NCBI GenBank assembly: GCA_900088475.1
Contig: FLMG01000533.1
Span: forward strand, 31,520 to 41,904
Length of the DNA stretch: 10,385 nt
Direction of reading: 5' to 3'
Source: Hyphochytrium catenoides
Taxonomy: Eukaryota; Sar; Hyphochytriomycetes; Hyphochytriales; Hyphochytriaceae
In this document: positions 6,909 through 10,385 of the stretch, in pieces
Position numbering within the stretch: position 1 is the first letter of the stretch
Layout of the letters: the number at the start of each line of letters is the position of its first letter
Notes under the pieces: generated by a model
Seen by the model: only the letters and a program-made list of their open reading frames with translations
Told to the model about the DNA's origin: nothing
Databases searched by the model: none
Translations under genes and position numbers: made by a program

Positions 6909-7240
6909 CGCTCCCGCTCTTACTCCGCCCGGTCAAGAGGATTGAGAAGGCCGCTCTACGGTGGGCCGTCTATCCTTAAATGCTCCTCCTCTGCGGTTTA
7001 GCAAGGAAGCGTGAACAATGTGGTGTGACGCTCAAATGTGCCGATCAGTGGAGGCGCGGTCCATCTTGCGTCCCGGGCGGCGGCGGGCGGCGGGGCGATC
7101 GGAGAACGAGACCGGGCTTAAGACAGCCAGAAGCCTTTTCTGCTCTATTCTTTCTTATTCTTTGAATCCGATAGAGGTCGGTAGATGCACAATAATGACC
7201 TGCGACCACTGTCAAACGTATTGCTGGTTGAAGATACCTA
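6909..7240. promoter_or_regulatory. GC-rich upstream region / probable 5' leader and promoter of the minus-strand gene
   Basis: No microsatellite and no convincing ORF. A G-rich track on + at 7074-7096 (GGGCGGCGGCGGGCGG and more) is C-rich on the gene's sense strand and resembles a GC-box or CpG-type promoter element. A TTTAAG patch near 6975 on the minus strand is too weak to call a TATA box. The promoter assignment is by position only. Confidence 0.35.
7032..7064 (-). promoter_or_regulatory. Possible 10-residue upstream ORF of the minus-strand gene
   Basis: On the minus strand GCAAGATGG, a good initiation context with a purine at -3 and G at +4, opens a frame reading MDRASTDRHI then TGA. 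The uORF stop is 123 nt before the main ATG at 6908, and no other ATG occurs in between. Whether it lies in the transcript depends on the unknown start site. If transcribed, it should reduce or condition translation of the main ORF. Confidence 0.3.
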
Positions 7241-7244
7241 GCGC

Positions 7245-7378
7245 TGAGAGAGAGAGGGGAGAGAGAGAGGGAGGGTAAAGAGAAGAGAGAGGGAGAGAGA
7301 GGAAGAGAGAGGAGACAGACGGCGAGGTATAAGAGACTGAGGGTAGGAGAGAGACAGAAGTGGGAGAAAGAAGAAAAG
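7245..7378. repeat. GA-rich low-complexity block
   Basis: GAGA/GGGA/GGTA simple sequence on +. It could be the CT-rich intron or leader of a minus-strand transcript, or simple spacer. Confidence 0.8.
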
Positions 7379-7700
7379 AACGCTCCAGATTGCTGAGGTT
7401 CTTCTGCCTGCTCATTCATAGATCGCCCAGCACCCTCCTGCCCAGGCAGCAGCGTCGGAAGCGAGTCAGTCTCGAGCCTCTGCGTCACACTCTCTCTCTC
7501 GCTTCCTCTCTCTCTCTCTCTCTCTACACTCTCTCTCTCTTCCTCTCTCTCTCTTCTCTCTACACCTCTCTCTCTCTCTTTGACTCCTGCTGGCCCCAGC
7601 CCCACCAGCACAGACACAGAGGAACCCAACCTCAAGCGGCCGACAGAGAGAGAGAACACGACATACAGAGTGAGCATAGGTTCATTTAACAGTCAATAAT
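7379..7700. other. Mixed-sequence islands separated by a (CT)n block; no supportable gene
   Basis: Two non-repetitive islands (about 7380-7487 and 7583-7695) flank the CT block at 7488-7582. On + the second island reads open as a Pro/Thr-rich stretch ending FNSQ-stop near 7697, and the first is open as IAQHPPAQAAASEASQ. They could be exons of an unknown gene, but no start, homology or decisive splice pair supports this. Confidence 0.3.
7488..7582. repeat. (CT)n low-complexity block
   Basis: About 95 nt of CT repeat on +, broken by TACA. Its polarity is opposite to the GA blocks on either side. Confidence 0.85.
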
Positions 7701-7807
7701 ACAGGGCAAACGCTGAGACAGAGAGTGCAAAGAGATAAAGGAAGGTTGCACTAGATACGTGGACTGGCTGAGTCATGGACTTATTGTAGGAGATGAGAGA
7801 TGAGACA

Positions 7808-7885
7808 GCCCACACCCGAGAGAGGGAGGGAGGAGGAGGGAGGAGGAGAGAGCAGAGAGAGAGAGGAAGAGAGAAGAGAAAACCC
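7808..7885. repeat. GA/GGA-rich low-complexity block
   Basis: GAGAGAGGGAGGGAGGAGGAGGG-type purine sequence on +, the last dense repeat before the composition changes near 7980. Confidence 0.8.
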
Positions 7886-8785
7886 CGCAACAGAGTCAGA
7901 AGACACAAAGTTCGAGGCAAAAATTGCCGCCGTGGCATCCCCACCCACCCATAGTTAGAGCCTAAAACCATCACTTTATCTCAACAGCCCACCCATCCGA
8001 ACCCGATCAGGCTCTTTTGAGCTGGGTTCGTTCCATCCGGATCCCCAATAATCCGCACCTCTCTCTGATAGCTGGCACTATATTCCGAATGTCCTGCTGC
8101 GTCCCCCGCTGTACATTCTGCACCTTTCGCCGACCTTCGATGTGTAGTCCGATGTACGCTGCTGTACTCCCTTGTCTCACCCGTGTAGCTCCTGGTGTTG
8201 ATGTTGTTCCCTTGTGCTCCCTCCCAGCTCCTCCTCCCGCCCGTTCGAAGCCTGGGTTCACTACTACTCTGTCTGTGCGGTACTTTCTTCATCGTCCGTA
8301 TCTTGCTTGACCCAGCGATCTCTTCCTCTGCAGTCTGGCGCCGTCCTCTATTGACCACGGCCCGCCGCCATCTTCTCCTTCTTCAACTTCATTCACAGAC
8401 CACTACCGCCGGCAATACCTCGGCTAAACGCAAGGAGAGAGAAGGGAAGTCGTAGTAGGGCCCCCGACAATCTCATACCTTCGCTAGGAAGGCCCACCGT
8501 CGTACCCATGCCTCCTCCTCTACGTAGCCTCTCCGTTCACTCTGCAGCTCCTACCGCTGCTACCATAGCTGCGTCGCCTCCTGAGCGGCGGGTAATCTCT
8601 TTGCCTTACCCTCTACCTAGCCTTCGGTGGTGCTGAAAGAAGGATTAAGCATTGCTTACCCTCTTCTTCCTCTTCATCTCTCATAGGTCCCTGTTCTCTT
8701 TGGTATTTCGTCTCCCTTTAGCTAGTCTCTTCTTGTACCAAGCGGTATTAATTCTCCTTCTTCTTTGGGCCTACATGTCTTCTGT

Positions 8786-8914
8786 GTGGTGAGAGGGAGA
8801 AAGAGAGAGAAAGAAGAGAAAGAAGGAGAAGAAACAGAAGGAGGGAGAAGAGAGAGAGAGACAGGCAAAAAAGGGAAGGGAGAGAAGAAAGAGCGAGAAG
8901 AGAGAGAGAGAGAC
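8786..8914. repeat. GA-rich low-complexity block
   Basis: About 130 nt of GAGA/GAAGGA on +, isolated within the otherwise repeat-poor right part. The frames across it encode Arg/Glu or Ser/Leu strings only. Confidence 0.85.
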
Positions 8915-9293
8915 AGTCCGCGGCGTAGCTTGGGTAGCTCTAGGCTCTCGCAGCCCTTTCTCCAGCAGATATCTTGCTGATATCTTTTAGCTATAACACA
9001 GTTTCTGTTCACACTTATGCGGGCTGTGCATTCTATGTTGCTCACGGTGACTTCCCGAGCCCCTACCGTCGTGGAGGAGATTGAGAAGTGGGTGTCGGCT
9101 TATCCCGTTGGTTGTTCGCTTGAAGACTCATGCTCTGACGACGACGCATTCAAGCGCTCAGCTACAGTTCAAGAAACGGAGATGACAACTGTCATTTCTC
9201 ATACTTCCTGTTCCCCCGCTACACGGTGGTGAGGATTATCTGCCTCTGCGTGATGACTTGCGCAAATGAGGACGATATAGAACGAAGAGTTTT

Positions 9294-9560
9294 TCTTCAT
9301 TGAGCAATTGGTGCGTTGTAGGAAGATTTTGTCATCCCCCTCGAACTCCAGTCACGGATACCTCTAGTAACGGCCGGGGCAGTGGGGACACTTCTCCCTT
9401 TTTTAGGCGGTTTGGGACAGCTTCGCACAAACGCGATATCGATGAATAAATCTTAAGATCCTAGGCAATGAGCTGCAGTGACACCGTTCTCCTGCTACCT
9501 GAAGCGACGCCGCATCGGCGACGAAGGATAGCCTTCGCATAAATTCTTGCTCAATGAAGA
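9294..9560. repeat. 14-bp inverted repeat pair (9294-9307 and 9547-9560)
   Basis: TCTTCATTGAGCAA at 9294-9307 is the exact reverse complement of TTGCTCAATGAAGA at 9547-9560, giving a 267-bp span. Two small hairpins lie just inside the right arm: CGCCG-CAT-CGGCG at 9508-9520 and CGAAGG-ATAG-CCTTCG at 9522-9537. No matching target-site duplication was found by eye. Confidence 0.5.
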
Positions 9561-10350
9561 GCAGATTTCGTAGGGTCAGCTCTTAGCATTTCTGTCAATG
9601 CTCGTTTTTTGATCCTCTACCTCGTGGTCGCGCACACGCTCTTTGGTCCTGACTTTGCCTGGTGGTGTCATAGCTGCCGGTCGTCTCCTTCTCTTCAGAG
9701 CAGAGGCGCTGTCCCTGTGAGTTGGAGTTTATGATCGCAGCCACCGGTTCACGATCAAGCATCTCCTTTCGCTGCTCCATGAGGTATCTAAGGGGGCGCA
9801 ACCCGTCGTTGTGACCGCTTTGCATGCATGATGCCTAAGTACGCCTCACAACCGTGTCGGAGTTAGACTGCCGCTCGCGCACTCGCTTGAAGAAGTCGCT
9901 CCACAAGAGATAGGAAGGCCACCAGAATGCGGTGAAGTAAGCATGCACTGAAGGCAGTTTCCTTATGGAGAGGTCTTCATCCGCTAGGGAATCGACCTCT
10001 ACCAAAAGCCACCATTCCGAGAAGCCTCACAGAATATACATTTTCCTTGAGTGCTCTTATCCTCTTTACCGTCCATCTTATTTGTTATAGAAGAAGGTTA
10101 GCAGAGATGATCCTCCGGCTCCGACGTAATATAAGTGTGCTTTCGCTGCAAGTGGAGGCACCTCCTGTTCTTCAACCGCATCTGTTATCCCTTTTGGAGA
10201 AGGATTTGATGCTTCGTTTATGACCCCTTCGTCTTCAAAGCTCATCACCTCCTTGCGCCCTACTAATCAACCGGTCAGCCTCTGTTAGATTTTATCATTT
10301 GATGGTGAGCACTTTGATTTAATATTGGGGGGTGTCTGGATATACCGGAG

Positions 10351-10354
10351 AAAA
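10351..10354 (-). terminator. Pol III T-run terminator of the tRNA gene
   Basis: AAAA on +, TTTT on the transcribed sense, beginning five nucleotides after the discriminator base. This is the usual position and minimal length for Pol III termination. Confidence 0.5.
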
Positions 10355-10358
10355 GTTT

Positions 10359-10385
10359 TGTACGCTCCGGGATTCGAACCCAGGA
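10359..10385 (-). tRNA. 3' end of a probable tRNA gene (cut by the window edge)
   Basis: Read on the minus strand: T-stem CTGGG, T-loop TTCGAAT, T-stem CCCGG, then the 3' acceptor strand AGCGTAC and discriminator A at 10359. The T-stem pairs fully, with one G-T pair. GGTTCGAATCC is a perfect eukaryotic Pol III B-box. Four T's follow at 10354-10351, a minimal Pol III terminator, and no CCA is encoded, as expected in eukaryotes. The anticodon is outside the window, so identity is unknown. A tRNA-derived SINE could also show the B-box, but the short distance to the terminator favours a tRNA gene. Confidence 0.65.

Larger units (their letters stand above)
7980..10350. other. Microsatellite-poor region with only short unrecognised frames
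   Basis: Apart from one GA block (8786-8914) this 2.4 kb lacks the CT/GA repeats that fill the rest of the window. Open frames are short: minus 7981-8358 (125 codons) and 8007-8261 (84) overlap a + frame at 8017-8310; a + Pro-rich frame without a start runs about 8354-8635; + 9017-9232 is 71 codons; minus 9595-9825 is 76 codons; minus 9835 to about 10020 is Trp/Phe-rich and lacks an ATG; minus 10078-10245 is 55 codons starting MSFEDEG. I recognise no domain in any of them, and such lengths arise easily by chance here. The region may be intergenic, decayed mobile DNA, or contain small exons that cannot be proven from sequence alone. Confidence 0.4.

Noticed and set aside
7045-7677. 210-codon minus-strand frame
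   Set aside because: Its length comes from GA/CT blocks (ERER and SLSL strings) spanning 7245-7582; the non-repeat parts show no recognisable domain, and the frame overlaps the leader and uORF of the minus gene.
10359-10385. Reading the tRNA-like sequence as a retroelement primer-binding site on the + strand
   Set aside because: Complementarity covers the whole T-arm and acceptor strand with a Pol III terminator, and the + strand lacks the TGG expected opposite the CCA end.
1-10385. CRISPR array, bacterial operon or phage features
   Set aside because: Repeats are simple dinucleotides without spacers; genes are spliced and widely spaced, with no Shine-Dalgarno or operon arrangement.

Overview
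This window looks like nuclear DNA from a protist-type eukaryote. The evidence is a spliced gene with ten recognisable exons and nine consensus GT-AG introns of 91-517 nt, no bacterial gene packing, and very dense (CT)n/(GA)n low-complexity DNA filling introns, untranslated regions and spacers. Intron-dominated CT/GA repeats of this kind remind me of chromerid algae (Chromera-like alveolates). That placement is memory-based inference with low confidence; the sequence itself contains no taxonomic marker.

Layout. (1) 64-4758, + strand: the 3' part of a multi-exon gene of the ANKRD13 / GPCR-chaperone family. Its 5' end lies outside the window. The ten exons join into one open frame of 535 residues: the end of an ankyrin repeat, the first half of the ANKRD13 C-terminal (GPCR-chaperone) domain, a complete GOLD domain, then the second half of the GPCR-chaperone domain. 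(2) 4759-5645: the convergent 3' spacer, GA-rich, with AATAAA signals, a (TAA)n run and a (CG)5 palindrome. (3) 5646-6908, - strand: an apparently intronless 420-codon gene for an unrecognised acidic protein. It has an N-terminal hydrophobic helix and a KVTF motif of the type that docks protein phosphatase 1. (4) 6909-7980: its GC-rich upstream region, including a 10-residue upstream ORF, followed by alternating GA and CT blocks with no supportable gene. (5) About 7980-10350: DNA poorer in microsatellites, with only short unrecognised open frames; it may be decayed mobile DNA or plain intergenic sequence. (6) 10359-10385, - strand: the 3' end of a probable tRNA gene with a perfect B-box and a Pol III T-run, cut by the window edge.

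The main observation is the GOLD domain nested inside the GPCR-chaperone domain of the first gene. It is carried by three exons flanked by phase-0 introns, so the 507-nt module can be present or absent without breaking the frame. ANKRD13C-type proteins act on receptor maturation at the ER, and GOLD domains occur in Golgi and secretory-pathway trafficking proteins, so the combination suggests a trafficking chaperone with a built-in lipid- or cargo-binding module. The neighbouring minus-strand gene has features (membrane helix, acidic body, PP1-docking-like motif, uORF) that loosely resemble ER-stress phosphatase adaptors. That comparison is inference only.
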